64,000 nt of DNA. It comes from Bacteroidaceae bacterium. Its GTDB lineage: Bacteria > Bacteroidota > Bacteroidia > Bacteroidales > Bacteroidaceae. The translations under genes were made by a program, and so were the position numbers. Positions 6,692 to 14,801 of this stretch are shown piece by piece. Positions within the stretch are counted from its first letter, which is position 1. Each line of letters starts with the position of its first letter. The notes below the pieces were generated by a model that did not search any database, was not told the DNA's origin, and saw only the letters and a list, made by a program, of their open reading frames with translations. The stretch is from assembly GCA_017619335.1 (NCBI GenBank), contig JAFZSP010000033.1:124001-188000 (forward strand), in the 5' to 3' direction.

Positions 6692-8395
6692 TTTTTTTTC
6701 CAGGACTTCTTGGGCGCGCTGGAGGGCGAGATTGATGTGGGGCAGGATGTTTTCCTCGCCGACGATGCGGCCGAAGTCATTGCGCATGAGGACTTCATGG
6801 ACCTTGGGGTTGACACCGGAGAGGATAACGTGGATCCCTTGCTGGCGGGACATCTGGACGAGGTTCTCCAGGTTGTGCATACCCGTGCTATCCACGAAAG
6901 GCACCTTTCTCATGCGGATGATGCGGACGCGGGGACGGCCGCCCATGCGGCCCATGATTTCCTCGAACCGGTTGGCGATGCCGAAGAAGAAGGGGCCGTT
7001 GATCTCATAGACCTCACAGCCGTCGGGGATGCGGAAATGCTCCAGGTTGGTGGCCTCGAAGTCCACTTCCGTGGCGGGGTCAATCTCGTCTGTGAGGACG
7101 CTGACCTGTGTGGTCTCTGCCATGCGACGCATGCAGAGGAGACAGGCGAGCATGAGGCCCACCTCGATAGCCACGGTGAGGTCGAAAATGACCGTCAGGA
7201 AGAAGGTGATGAGCAGGACGCTGATATCCGACTTGGGGTTCTTCAGCAGCTGACGGAACGTGCGCCAACCGCTCATGTTGTAGGCCACGATCACGAGCAC
7301 ACCTGCCAGGCACGCCATGGGGATGTACTGTGCATAGGGCATGAGAATCAGGAAGATGAGCAGGAGGACGAAGGCGTGAATGATACCCGAGACGGGAGTT
7401 CGACCGCCGTTGTTGATATTGGTCATCGTGCGTGCGATGGCTCCCGTGGCGGGGATTCCTCCGAATATGGGAGAGACGAGGTTGGCCACGCCCTGTGCGA
7501 TGAGTTCCTGGTTGCTGTCGTGCCGGTCACCGATCACACCGTCTGCCACGGTGGCGGAGAGCAGTGACTCGATGGCCCCCAGGACAGCAATGGTCACGGC
7601 GGGTCCGAAGAGCCCACGGATGACCTGCCACGAGAGGGCGGGCACCTCGGGTGCCGGCAGGGCGGCGTTGATGCGGAAACGGTCTCCGATGGTATCGACG
7701 CTCTCTGCCAAGCCATTGGCTTTCAGGATGAGAACGCCCACGGTCATCAGGATGATGGCCACGAGAGAGCCGGGAATCTTGTTGAGGGCGGAGAGGTGAC
7801 CACCGACGTACTTGACCTTCAGGATGAAGGGCCAGCAGGCGATGAGGACGACACTGCCTACGCCGACGATGGCGCTCCACGGGTCAATGGCGGTGAAGTG
7901 ACGGGCGTAGGCCGCCCAGCGCCCAAGGAAGTCGGCGGGCAGGGGGCCGCTGATGGTGAGTCCCAAGAGGTCCTTGACCTGCGTGGTGAAGATGGTGAGG
8001 GCGATGCCGCTGGTGAAACCCACGACGATGGGGTACGGAATGTACTTGATGATGGTGCCGAGGCGGAACACGCCTAATAATATAAGGAACGCGCCCGCGA
8101 GGAGCGTGGCCACCATGAGTCCCTGCATCCCATACTGCTGGATGATACCGGCGATGATGACGATGAAGGCTCCTGTGGGGCCTCCGATTTGTACGCGTGA
8201 ACCGCCCAGGACACTGATGATGAGACCGGCGACGATGGCGGTGATGATTCCCTGCTCGGGGGTGACGCCCGATGCTATACCGAATGCGATGGCCAGCGGC
8301 AGGGCAACGATGCCAACGATGATACCGGCCATCACATCCTTCATGAATGTCTCGCGGTTATAGTCCCGGAGACTCTGGAGAAGGACTGGTTTCAT
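6686..8395 (-). CDS. SulP-family anion transporter with STAS domain
   Basis: The 569 residues have a membrane domain of 10-14 helices from residue 20 to about 410 and a STAS domain from about 450 to 555 (PFFFGIANRFEEIMG, VPFVDSTGMHNLE). SulP proteins move sulfate, bicarbonate or other anions across the inner membrane; the exact substrate cannot be read here. The start abuts the stop of the upstream secreted-protein gene (8396), with no gap, so the two are probably co-transcribed. The stop lies in a 9-bp array. Confidence 0.9.
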   Translation of the reverse strand: MKPVLLQSLRDYNRETFMKDVMAGIIVGIVALPLAIAFGIASGVTPEQGIITAIVAGLIISVLGGSRVQIGGPTGAFIVIIAGIIQQYGMQGLMVATLLAGAFLILLGVFRLGTIIKYIPYPIVVGFTSGIALTIFTTQVKDLLGLTISGPLPADFLGRWAAYARHFTAIDPWSAIVGVGSVVLIACWPFILKVKYVGGHLSALNKIPGSLVAIILMTVGVLILKANGLAESVDTIGDRFRINAALPAPEVPALSWQVIRGLFGPAVTIAVLGAIESLLSATVADGVIGDRHDSNQELIAQGVANLVSPIFGGIPATGAIARTMTNINNGGRTPVSGIIHAFVLLLIFLILMPYAQYIPMACLAGVLVIVAYNMSGWRTFRQLLKNPKSDISVLLITFFLTVIFDLTVAIEVGLMLACLLCMRRMAETTQVSVLTDEIDPATEVDFEATNLEHFRIPDGCEVYEINGPFFFGIANRFEEIMGRMGGRPRVRIIRMRKVPFVDSTGMHNLENLVQMSRQQGIHVILSGVNPKVHEVLMRNDFGRIVGEENILPHINLALQRAQEVLEKKL

Positions 8396-9037
8396 TTACT
8401 TGCGGGTGACTTTGCGAACTTTACCGTCAGAGAAACGTGCGAGGGAGACGCCGCGTGGCTGCTGGAGCTTGCAGGAACGGCCGTCCAGGGTGAAATACTC
8501 CAGCACGACGGGCTTCTGTGAATCGGCGGCACCGACGTGAGCGGGGTCTGTCAGGGTGAAGACGATGTGGACGGTGAAGGACTCACTGCCTACCTTGGCG
8601 ACGATGGTGGATTCCATCTGTCCGTAGTGGAGGTCTTCCTCGTCCAGCACAGCGTCATACTGCAAGGGGATGGCGCCATTGGCGGGTACGGTGAAGTCCT
8701 TGTTGAAGGGCGTGCTGTTGACAATTTGGCAGCTGCCTCCCATGCACCATTGAATCTGGTAGGGTTTGAGTTCGTCCTTGGTGATGGTGAGTGTGGCCTT
8801 GCCGGAGAGTGCCTTGGCGGTGGCGTTGACGAATTTGACGCCTTTTGTAATGTCTGTGGCGGGATTGGTCTCGCAGGAATAACCACCCCAGGCGTCTTCC
8901 TCGGCCTCTATGGTGACGGTGGCGCCGTCTGCCAGGCGCTTGCCGTCAAAGGTGTAGTAGGCGGACTGGGCGTGGGCGGCGGTCGCCAGGCCAAAGGCGA
9001 GGGCGACGGTCATGCAAAGGTGTGTAATTTTTTTCAT
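8396..9037 (-). CDS. Secreted protein with short sorting-type tail
   Basis: 213 residues with a clear signal peptide (MKKITHLCMTVALAFGLATA, cleavage after AHA). The middle is a predicted beta-rich domain with two cysteines in WCMGGSC and no family recognised. The end has YFTLDGRSCKLQQPRGVSLA and a basic KVRKVTRK tail, comparable to the tails of the 2-811 and 2624 proteins. It follows the Omp28 lipoprotein gene by 12 bases in the same operon. Confidence 0.75.
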   Translation of the reverse strand: MKKITHLCMTVALAFGLATAAHAQSAYYTFDGKRLADGATVTIEAEEDAWGGYSCETNPATDITKGVKFVNATAKALSGKATLTITKDELKPYQIQWCMGGSCQIVNSTPFNKDFTVPANGAIPLQYDAVLDEEDLHYGQMESTIVAKVGSESFTVHIVFTLTDPAHVGAADSQKPVVLEYFTLDGRSCKLQQPRGVSLARFSDGKVRKVTRK

Positions 9038-9049
9038 ATTTGATGGGAG

Positions 9050-9859
9050 TTATGGGATTAATGCTTTCTCGGTGACTTGGAGGACACCGGCGGAGTTGTA
9101 GATGAAGGCGACGACGGCGAGGTGCTCTGGTTTCCAGTCGTCGGGGATGGTGGCAGTGAAGTCCTGGAGGATGGTTTCTGCCTCGGGGAGGGTGATGTCT
9201 GTTCCCCAGGTACCGTTGACGCTGGCGCGGAAGACGTGCTGGTGGACGTAGTTGGGATTGTTGCTGCCATCGGGCATGGCCTGCTGGGCAGTGATGTCAC
9301 TCTCTGTGATCCAGAGCTGTAGCTTGGCGTTCAGGTGTTCATTGCTGAGTGCCTGCACCGTGATATCGGCTTTTCTGCCGGCTTCCTGATAGTCACATAT
9401 CAAGATGAGCTCGATGGGCGATGGCTGCTGGACGGCAGTGCGTACCATCTCGTCCCACTTGTCGATGGTGGAGATACTGCCGGTGCGGTTGATGTAACCC
9501 GTGGGTTCCTCCTGGACGCCCCAGTGTTCATAATAGGTGTCGCCCTCCTCTGTGCGCAGTCCCAGGATCTTGCCACGTGAGAAGACGGCGAGGGGCCCGG
9601 AATGGATACCAACAGCGATGATGGCGGAGTCACCATATTCCTTCTTCAGCTGGGCGATCTTGTCGGCGGCGTTGGGGCAGTTGATGCAGCGCTGTCCGGT
9701 GAAGTCCTCGATGAGCACGGCACGGCGGCTGTCGGGGAGCTTCTCGTGGATGAGGCGGTCTTCCAAGGCAATACCGGTGCAGGCCGTCACACAGAGTGCG
9801 GCGAGGGCAATGAGTGCAATGTAAAATGTATGATGTAAAATGTATAAGGGTCTGCGCAT
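9050..9859 (-). CDS. Omp28-related outer-membrane lipoprotein
   Basis: 269 residues from ATG 9859; a TTG six bases earlier is a weaker start. The lipobox is LCVTAC near residue 26. The mature protein opens with VLIEDFTGQRCINCPNAADK, the thioredoxin-like CxxC segment typical of Omp28-type proteins, and continues with beta-sandwich sequence. It sits between the DUF6029 barrel and a secreted protein, the usual arrangement of this cluster in Bacteroidota, suggesting an envelope complex. The signal peptide residues YILHHTFYIAL are encoded by a 7-bp array (9816-9850), which is unusual. Confidence 0.8.
   Translation of the reverse strand: MRRPLYILHHTFYIALIALAALCVTACTGIALEDRLIHEKLPDSRRAVLIEDFTGQRCINCPNAADKIAQLKKEYGDSAIIAVGIHSGPLAVFSRGKILGLRTEEGDTYYEHWGVQEEPTGYINRTGSISTIDKWDEMVRTAVQQPSPIELILICDYQEAGRKADITVQALSNEHLNAKLQLWITESDITAQQAMPDGSNNPNYVHQHVFRASVNGTWGTDITLPEAETILQDFTATIPDDWKPEHLAVVAFIYNSAGVLQVTEKALIP
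9816..9850. repeat. 7-bp array encoding a lipoprotein signal peptide
   Basis: Units GCAATGT, AAAATGT, ATGATGT, AAAATGT, ATAAGGG are read in frame on the minus strand as the n/h-region of the Omp28 lipoprotein signal. Confidence 0.65.
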
Positions 9860-9862
9860 GGG

Positions 9863-9904
9863 CAATCAATGTATAATGGACAATGGAAAATGGAAAATGA
9901 TGAC
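9863..9904. repeat. 7-bp array in the Omp28 leader
   Basis: Units CAATCAA, TGTATAA, TGGACAA, TGGAAAA, TGGAAAA, TGATGAC fill the gap between the DUF6029 stop (9908) and the Omp28 start. Confidence 0.65.
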
Positions 9905-9907
9905 CTT

Positions 9908-11569
9908 TTAGAAGTTATAGTTATAGGAGAGGGTGAAGCCCTTGGTGGCGGGGACGTAGCGGCAGACACCACCAGTGCAGTTGAAGCCGGCGCGTGTGCG
10001 GCCGTAGCCGAGCTGGAAGCGGTGTGCGCCGGTGTTGAAGGTCACGCTGCCGAGGTAGTAGTGCTCGCGGGTCTCGCCGGCGTTATACATGTCACTGAGG
10101 GTGAACATCCAATGCGGCATCACGGAGAGTTCCAGCAGGCCAAAGGCCCAGTCGCCCTCGTCGTCCTTGGTGAACAGATACTGTGCCTCACCGCGCAGGG
10201 TGAAGGTCTTGTTGAAGCGATACTTGCCCTCGGCGATGACGATGTTACTGCGTATCATACCACCCTCGCCTTCCACAGCGGTCTTGTTGTAACGCTGGTT
10301 CATGTACATCAGGTTCAGCTTGAAGGCGTTGCTTATCTTCTTGTCTATCTGCACGTTCAAGTCCTGATAGTAGGTGTCGTCGCCCCATTTCCAGAAGGGC
10401 GAGCCGTAGCCGTCACTGCCCTGCGGGCGACCGTTGAGCAGGTGGGGATTGGTGGCCAGGCTGTGGACGTGGGAGAAGTTGACCTTCACGGTGGTGCCGT
10501 ACTTGCCGCCGAGGGCGGTGTGGCGGTCGAACTTGTAACTGCCTTCTGCCTGGTAGGCCCATTCGCCGTCGGGGTTGGTGGCGTAGGGGTACAGGGCTGC
10601 GAGGGCGTAAGTATGATCCATGGTGAACGCGGGCAGGTGGTTGATCATGGATGATGTGCCGTTCATGCTCCTGCGGCTGCGGAAGGACATGTTGTCACTG
10701 CGCTTGGCTTGCAGCAGCAAGCTCATGCCGCGCTTGGAATAGCTGCCGGAAAGCATGGCTACGTAGCCGCGGCGGTAGATGTAATCGTTGTCGAAGTTGG
10801 GGTCCTGACTCTTCTGGGCGTACTCTGCCAGGACGTTCCAGGCGCCGGACTGCAGACGGGCGCGGACGTCAAAGGCGTGCACGGTCGTCGGGAGGTTCAG
10901 ACGGTGGGCGGCATCGACGAAGATATCCTCATCCTTCTCATATTTATTCACGTAGGAGCCGCCGAGCGTCAGATAGGTGCCGCTCTCCTGGAGGGTAGGC
11001 AGCCACTCTTCCAGACTCAGCTCCGCGTCGGCACCACTCACCCACGCCTTGTTGTGCTCCCAGTAACGGCGCTGGCGTCCGCTGAGCACTTTCAGTGACA
11101 CGCCGGCGAAAGGTTTCACGGCCACATGGGCACCGCGCAGGGAGTTGTCAATGCCGAGGGAGCGCTCCTCGTAGGTGCGGAGGATGAATCCGGAGCCGAA
11201 CTGCTCATAGAAGTCACCTACGGTGATGGCGAGGTTCTGCCAGTGAGCGCGGGCGTAGATATGTGCCAGTCCCCAGCCCTTGAAGTCGTTCTCGAATCCC
11301 GGCAGGGGATGCTCATTCCATTCCAGCCGCAGGCCTGCATCCACATAACGGCTCTGAAGGCGCAGGTCGCCGTAGGTGTTGGCTAGGATCTTGTCGTCGT
11401 AGGTGCGGGCGCCGATGGCGGCATCCGCCTCGGGGCGCAACACGTCGGCCTGGATGCTTCCCGTCAGGGTGATCTTGTCACCGGCTTCCTGGGCCAGCGC
11501 CGACGGCCCCACAGCCAATGTGGCCAATAGGGCAAGGAGGGTCGCGTACCTAAAGGCACGCGTTTTCAC
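9908..11569 (-). CDS. DUF6029 outer-membrane beta-barrel protein
   Basis: I place the start at GTG 11567-11569, giving 553 residues whose N-terminus VKTRAFRYATLLALLATLAV is a good signal peptide cleaved after ALAQ. The longer ATG at 11650 would add 27 residues translated from a repeat. The mature protein alternates short aromatic-rich strands to a C-terminal Tyr-Asn-Phe and matches the pattern of DUF6029 barrels found beside Omp28 and TlpA genes. The function is unknown; transport or envelope redox partnership is inferred from context. The start codon and the first residues come from composite element copy C, so the native N-terminus was replaced or acquired. Confidence 0.75.
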   Translation of the reverse strand: MKTRAFRYATLLALLATLAVGPSALAQEAGDKITLTGSIQADVLRPEADAAIGARTYDDKILANTYGDLRLQSRYVDAGLRLEWNEHPLPGFENDFKGWGLAHIYARAHWQNLAITVGDFYEQFGSGFILRTYEERSLGIDNSLRGAHVAVKPFAGVSLKVLSGRQRRYWEHNKAWVSGADAELSLEEWLPTLQESGTYLTLGGSYVNKYEKDEDIFVDAAHRLNLPTTVHAFDVRARLQSGAWNVLAEYAQKSQDPNFDNDYIYRRGYVAMLSGSYSKRGMSLLLQAKRSDNMSFRSRRSMNGTSSMINHLPAFTMDHTYALAALYPYATNPDGEWAYQAEGSYKFDRHTALGGKYGTTVKVNFSHVHSLATNPHLLNGRPQGSDGYGSPFWKWGDDTYYQDLNVQIDKKISNAFKLNLMYMNQRYNKTAVEGEGGMIRSNIVIAEGKYRFNKTFTLRGEAQYLFTKDDEGDWAFGLLELSVMPHWMFTLSDMYNAGETREHYYLGSVTFNTGAHRFQLGYGRTRAGFNCTGGVCRYVPATKGFTLSYNYNF

Positions 11570-11659
11570 CGCCGTTGCATACCAGCCATTAAAATGGCTG
11601 GCTAACCCTATCACGCCCCTACGGGGCTGAGCATTACAGCTTGGTGTCATACTTGCGAA
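11541..11659 (-). mobile_element. Composite palindromic element, copy C (left half), fused to DUF6029 gene
   Basis: Reading the minus strand from 11659, TTTCGCAAGTATG, then CTGTAATGCTCAGCCCC, the GGGGC hairpin, the AGCCATTTTAATGGCT hairpin and GCGTGCCTTTAGGTACGCGAC align with the first 120 bases of copy D at 56841. At the end of GGTACGCGAC the sequence passes into the coding region of the DUF6029 gene. The right half is absent. Confidence 0.75.
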
Positions 11660-11669
11660 AGAATTCTAT

Positions 11670-12194
11670 TTATTTCTTTTCTTTCTTCTTGGCATTGCCG
11701 TCATTGCCGTTCAGCTTGCGCACGGTCTCGATGAGTTCCTCCTCGGCGCCGTCGGTGTAGCCGTTGTGCTTATAGACGATGTTGCCTTCACCGTCACAGA
11801 TGAAGACGAAGGGAATCAGCTGCACGCCCAGGGCACGGGCCAGCTCGCTGTTGGGATCCAGGAGGACGTCGTAGGTCCATCCGTGGCTATCGACGAGCGG
11901 CTTCACCTTGTTGGTGTTCTGAGCCTGGTCAATGCTGATGGCAAAAATCTTCACGCCGGTCTCTTCCTTCCAATCCTCATAGACCTCGGCGATGGCGTCC
12001 AGCTCACGGTTGCAGGGCTTGCACCACGTGGCGAAGAAATCCACGATGAAGGGCTTGCCGCCATTGTTGAGGGTATCCACCGAGATGGCCTTTCCGGCGA
12101 TGTCTTTGAGTTTAATCTTTGGCAGCTTCTGTGCCATGGTTTCTCCTGCAAAAGCGGTGAGCAGGACTATCAAAGCAAGTAAATAACGTTTCAT
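11670..12194 (-). CDS. TlpA-family periplasmic thioredoxin
   Basis: 174 residues from ATG 12192-12194, chosen because MKRYLLALIVLLTAFAGETMAQ is a signal peptide and the promoter is 40 bases upstream. The thioredoxin fold shows FFATWCKPCNREL, with the WCxxC redox centre, and the cis-Pro region near LGVQLIPFVFI. It probably reduces disulfides in the periplasm; the genes for DUF6029 and Omp28 (itself with CxxC) follow, suggesting the partner. The tail is Lys-rich (KKKEKK). Confidence 0.85.
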   Translation of the reverse strand: MKRYLLALIVLLTAFAGETMAQKLPKIKLKDIAGKAISVDTLNNGGKPFIVDFFATWCKPCNRELDAIAEVYEDWKEETGVKIFAISIDQAQNTNKVKPLVDSHGWTYDVLLDPNSELARALGVQLIPFVFICDGEGNIVYKHNGYTDGAEEELIETVRKLNGNDGNAKKKEKK

Positions 12195-12233
12195 CTTATC
12201 AAATTTTGGGTTTCTAAAGCTTTGTTTTGGGCG

Positions 12234-12265
12234 CAAAGTTAACGATTTCACCCGAAACGGGCAAA
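12234..12265 (-). promoter_or_regulatory. Bacteroidota-type promoter for the TlpA operon
   Basis: TTTG (12265-12262) and TAACTTTG (12241-12234) are 20 bases apart on the minus strand, 40 bases before the TlpA start. Confidence 0.7.
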
Positions 12266-12399
12266 GTAAACTGCAAAAAAAACCGAAAAATGCACGGTTT
12301 CTTGAGTTTTTCATTACCTTTGCACCCGAAAATCGTCTTTCGAGGCCGTTTTTACATCCTTTTCAGATCAATCATTCACTAATAAACCTTTTTATAACT

Positions 12400-13926
12400 A
12401 TGTTTGAAAATCAACCAAAAGGGCTTTACGCCCTCGCGCTTGCCAACACGGGCGAACGCTTCGGCTACTACACGATGATAGCCGTCTTCGCCCTCTTCCT
12501 GGGTGAGAACTTTGGTCTCTCGGAATCCGTCTCCGGTATTATCTACGGCGCCTTCCTCGGCCTCGTTTACTTCCTCCCCCTCGTGGGCGGTATCCTGGCC
12601 GACAAGTTCGGCTTCGGCCGTATGGTGACCATCGGCATCCTCATCATGTTCTTCGGCTACCTGCTGCTGGCCGTACCCCTCGGCGGAGGCAGTGTGGCAC
12701 TGGTCGGAATGTTTGCCGCCCTGCTGCTCATCAGCTTCGGCACAGGACTGTTCAAGGGTAACCTGCAAGTGATGGTGGGCAACCTCTATGACGAGGCGCA
12801 GTACGCCTCCCGTCGTGACTCGGGCTTCTCCATCTTCTACATGGCTATCAACATTGGCGCCCTCTTCGCTCCCACCGCCGCTGTGGAAATCATGAAGTGG
12901 GCACAGGAAGACCTGGGCTTCAGCCACGCAGACTCCTACCACTTCGCCTTCGCGGTGGCTTGTGTGTCGCTGATTCTCTCCATCGGCATCTACTATGCCT
13001 TCCGCAGCACCTTCCGCCACGTGGAGGGCGACAAGAAGAAGGATGCTGCCGCCGGAGCTGCTGCCACCGAAGAGCTCACTCCCGAAGAGACCCGCCAACG
13101 TATCACCGCCCTCGTCCTGGTGTTCGCCGTGGTCATCTTCTTCTGGATGGCTTTCCACCAGAACGGCCTCTCCCTCACCTACTTCGCCAACCAGTTCACC
13201 CAGAAGACCGCCGAGGGCGTGCACACCATGCCGTTCAACGTCTGGAACCTGGTGGCCATCATCTTCATTGTCTATGGTCTCTTCTCCTTCTTCCAGAGCA
13301 AGAAGGGTCAGACCCGCGCCATCGCCGCTGCCGTGGTGGCTGCCGCCGGTGGTTTCCTGGGCTGGCAGTACAGCCGTGCCACGGGTTCTGTGGATATCAG
13401 TGCTCCCATCTTCCAGCAGTTCAACCCCTTCTACGTGGTGGCCCTGACGCCTGTCAGCATGGCTATCTTCGGGTCGTTAGCTGCCAAGGGTAAGGAGCCC
13501 AAAGCCCCGCGCAAGATTGCCTACGGTATGATCGTGGCCGCCGTGGCCTTCTGCCTGATGATCTTCGCCTCCCAGGGTCTGCTGACGCCCAACGAGCAGA
13601 AAGCGGCCATCGAGGCTGGCACCGCCACTTATCCCGCCTCGCCCTATTGGCTCATCTCTGTCTATCTGGTCCTCACCTTCGGTGAGTTGCTGCTCTCCCC
13701 GATGGGTATCAGCTTCGTCAGCAAGGTGGCTCCTCCGAAGTACAAGGGAATGATGATGGGTGGCTGGTTCGTGGCCACGGCCATCGGCAACCTCCTCGTC
13801 TCCGTGGGCGGCATCCTCTGGGGCGGTCTCTCCCTCACCACCGTGTGGTTGGTCTTCGCAGGCCTCTGCATCCTCAGCGCACTCTTCATGTTTGTGATGA
13901 TGAAGCGCCTGGAGAAGGTGGCGTGA
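12400..13926 (+). CDS. POT-family proton-coupled peptide transporter
   Basis: 508 residues with 12-14 hydrophobic helices. Residues 12-22 read NTGERFGYYTM, the ExxERFxYY-type motif of helix 1 used for proton coupling in di/tripeptide transporters. A soluble Ala/Glu-rich loop lies near residue 215-235. A -7 type box TACCTTTG is at 12315-12322 but without a good -33 element. It converges on the aquaporin gene with a hairpin between them. Confidence 0.88.
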   Translation: MFENQPKGLYALALANTGERFGYYTMIAVFALFLGENFGLSESVSGIIYGAFLGLVYFLPLVGGILADKFGFGRMVTIGILIMFFGYLLLAVPLGGGSVALVGMFAALLLISFGTGLFKGNLQVMVGNLYDEAQYASRRDSGFSIFYMAINIGALFAPTAAVEIMKWAQEDLGFSHADSYHFAFAVACVSLILSIGIYYAFRSTFRHVEGDKKKDAAAGAAATEELTPEETRQRITALVLVFAVVIFFWMAFHQNGLSLTYFANQFTQKTAEGVHTMPFNVWNLVAIIFIVYGLFSFFQSKKGQTRAIAAAVVAAAGGFLGWQYSRATGSVDISAPIFQQFNPFYVVALTPVSMAIFGSLAAKGKEPKAPRKIAYGMIVAAVAFCLMIFASQGLLTPNEQKAAIEAGTATYPASPYWLISVYLVLTFGELLLSPMGISFVSKVAPPKYKGMMMGGWFVATAIGNLLVSVGGILWGGLSLTTVWLVFAGLCILSALFMFVMMKRLEKVA

Positions 13927-14010
13927 ATGGAAACCCCAAAGGGGTGACAGAACACAGGCAGGGGTTGCGCTACGCTTCACCCCTGCCTGTGGTCTGTCGT
14001 CCCGTCGGGA
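13927..14010. terminator. Compound hairpin between convergent genes (bidirectional terminator-like repeat)
   Basis: An ACCCC-AAA-GGGGT hairpin is followed by a long stem (13946-13998) pairing GACAGAACACAGGCAGGGGT with its near complement across a 13-base loop, then GTCCC-GTC-GGGAC. There is no long T-run. The hairpin-of-hairpins design looks like a dispersed palindromic element used as a terminator. Confidence 0.6.
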
Positions 14011-14682
14011 CTATTCCTGCCTGTCACAACCGATGAGACCCCAAATACCGGCGGCACAGATGGCGCCAATGAAAGGACCCACGATGAAAATCCACAGGTT
14101 GGCCAGAGCGGTGCCACCCTGGAACACGGCGGGAGCGATGCTGCGTGCGGGGTTCACGCTGGTACCGGTGTAACGGATGCAGACGAGGTGCACGAGCACG
14201 AGTGAAAGACCGATGGCCAGACCGGCGAAGTTGCCTGCACCTTTCTTGGCATCGGTGGTACCCAGAACCACGAGGACGAAGACGCAGGTGAAGATGATCT
14301 CTGCCAACAGACCACCAACGACGGTGACGCCGTCCTGCAGGTCGTTGGCACCGGTGCCCGTGAGACCGCTGTTGGAGGTCAGCAGGTACAGGAGTGCAGA
14401 GCCGATAAAGGCGCCAATCACCTGGAACAGCATGTACAAGGCAGCATCCTTACCGCTGATGCGTTTGGTGAGGAAGCAGCCCAGGGTGATGGCGGGGTTG
14501 ATGTGGCAGCCACTGATGCCGCCGATGGCGTAAGCCATAGCCACCACTGCCAGACCGAAGGCCAGCGCTGTGCCGATTACAGTTTCAGGGTCGCCATTGT
14601 TGCAACCGAGGCTCACGGCCACGCCGCAGCCCATCAAAACGAGTACCATGGTACCCACCATTTCTGCTAAATACTTTTTCAT
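14011..14682 (-). CDS. aqpZ: Aquaporin Z-like water channel
   Basis: 223 residues, six helices and the two half-helices HINPAITLG and SVNPARSIAP. The histidine in the fifth helix (SLVLVHLVCIRY) and the arginine after the second NPA fit the narrow selectivity filter of water-specific aquaporins rather than glycerol facilitators. The location is the inner membrane. A TATCTTTG -7 box (14753-14746, minus) and a loose 7-bp array lie upstream. Confidence 0.9.
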   Translation of the reverse strand: MKKYLAEMVGTMVLVLMGCGVAVSLGCNNGDPETVIGTALAFGLAVVAMAYAIGGISGCHINPAITLGCFLTKRISGKDAALYMLFQVIGAFIGSALLYLLTSNSGLTGTGANDLQDGVTVVGGLLAEIIFTCVFVLVVLGTTDAKKGAGNFAGLAIGLSLVLVHLVCIRYTGTSVNPARSIAPAVFQGGTALANLWIFIVGPFIGAICAAGIWGLIGCDRQE

Positions 14683-14690
14683 ACTTTTAG

Positions 14691-14730
14691 GTTTTTAAGT
14701 GTTTAAGGGGTTAATAAAGGGGTTAAAAAA
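14691..14730. repeat. Degenerate 7-bp array in the aquaporin leader
   Basis: GTTTTTA/AGTGTTT/AAGGGGT/TAATAAA-like units occur directly upstream of the start at 14682. The register is weaker than in other arrays. Confidence 0.4.
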
Positions 14731-14801
14731 ATCGTTTTGCGGGGGCAAAGATAGCATTTATTTATGAAAGATGTATCACGAGAAGGCAAAAACTTGCTTT
14801 T

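Noticed and set aside
6710-7567. 285-residue plus-strand frame inside sulP
   Set aside because: Antisense shadow of the transporter; acidic, His/Asp-rich composition typical of reversed hydrophobic coding.
12379-13224. 281-residue minus frame inside the peptide transporter
   Set aside because: Antisense shadow with no leader or recognisable domain.
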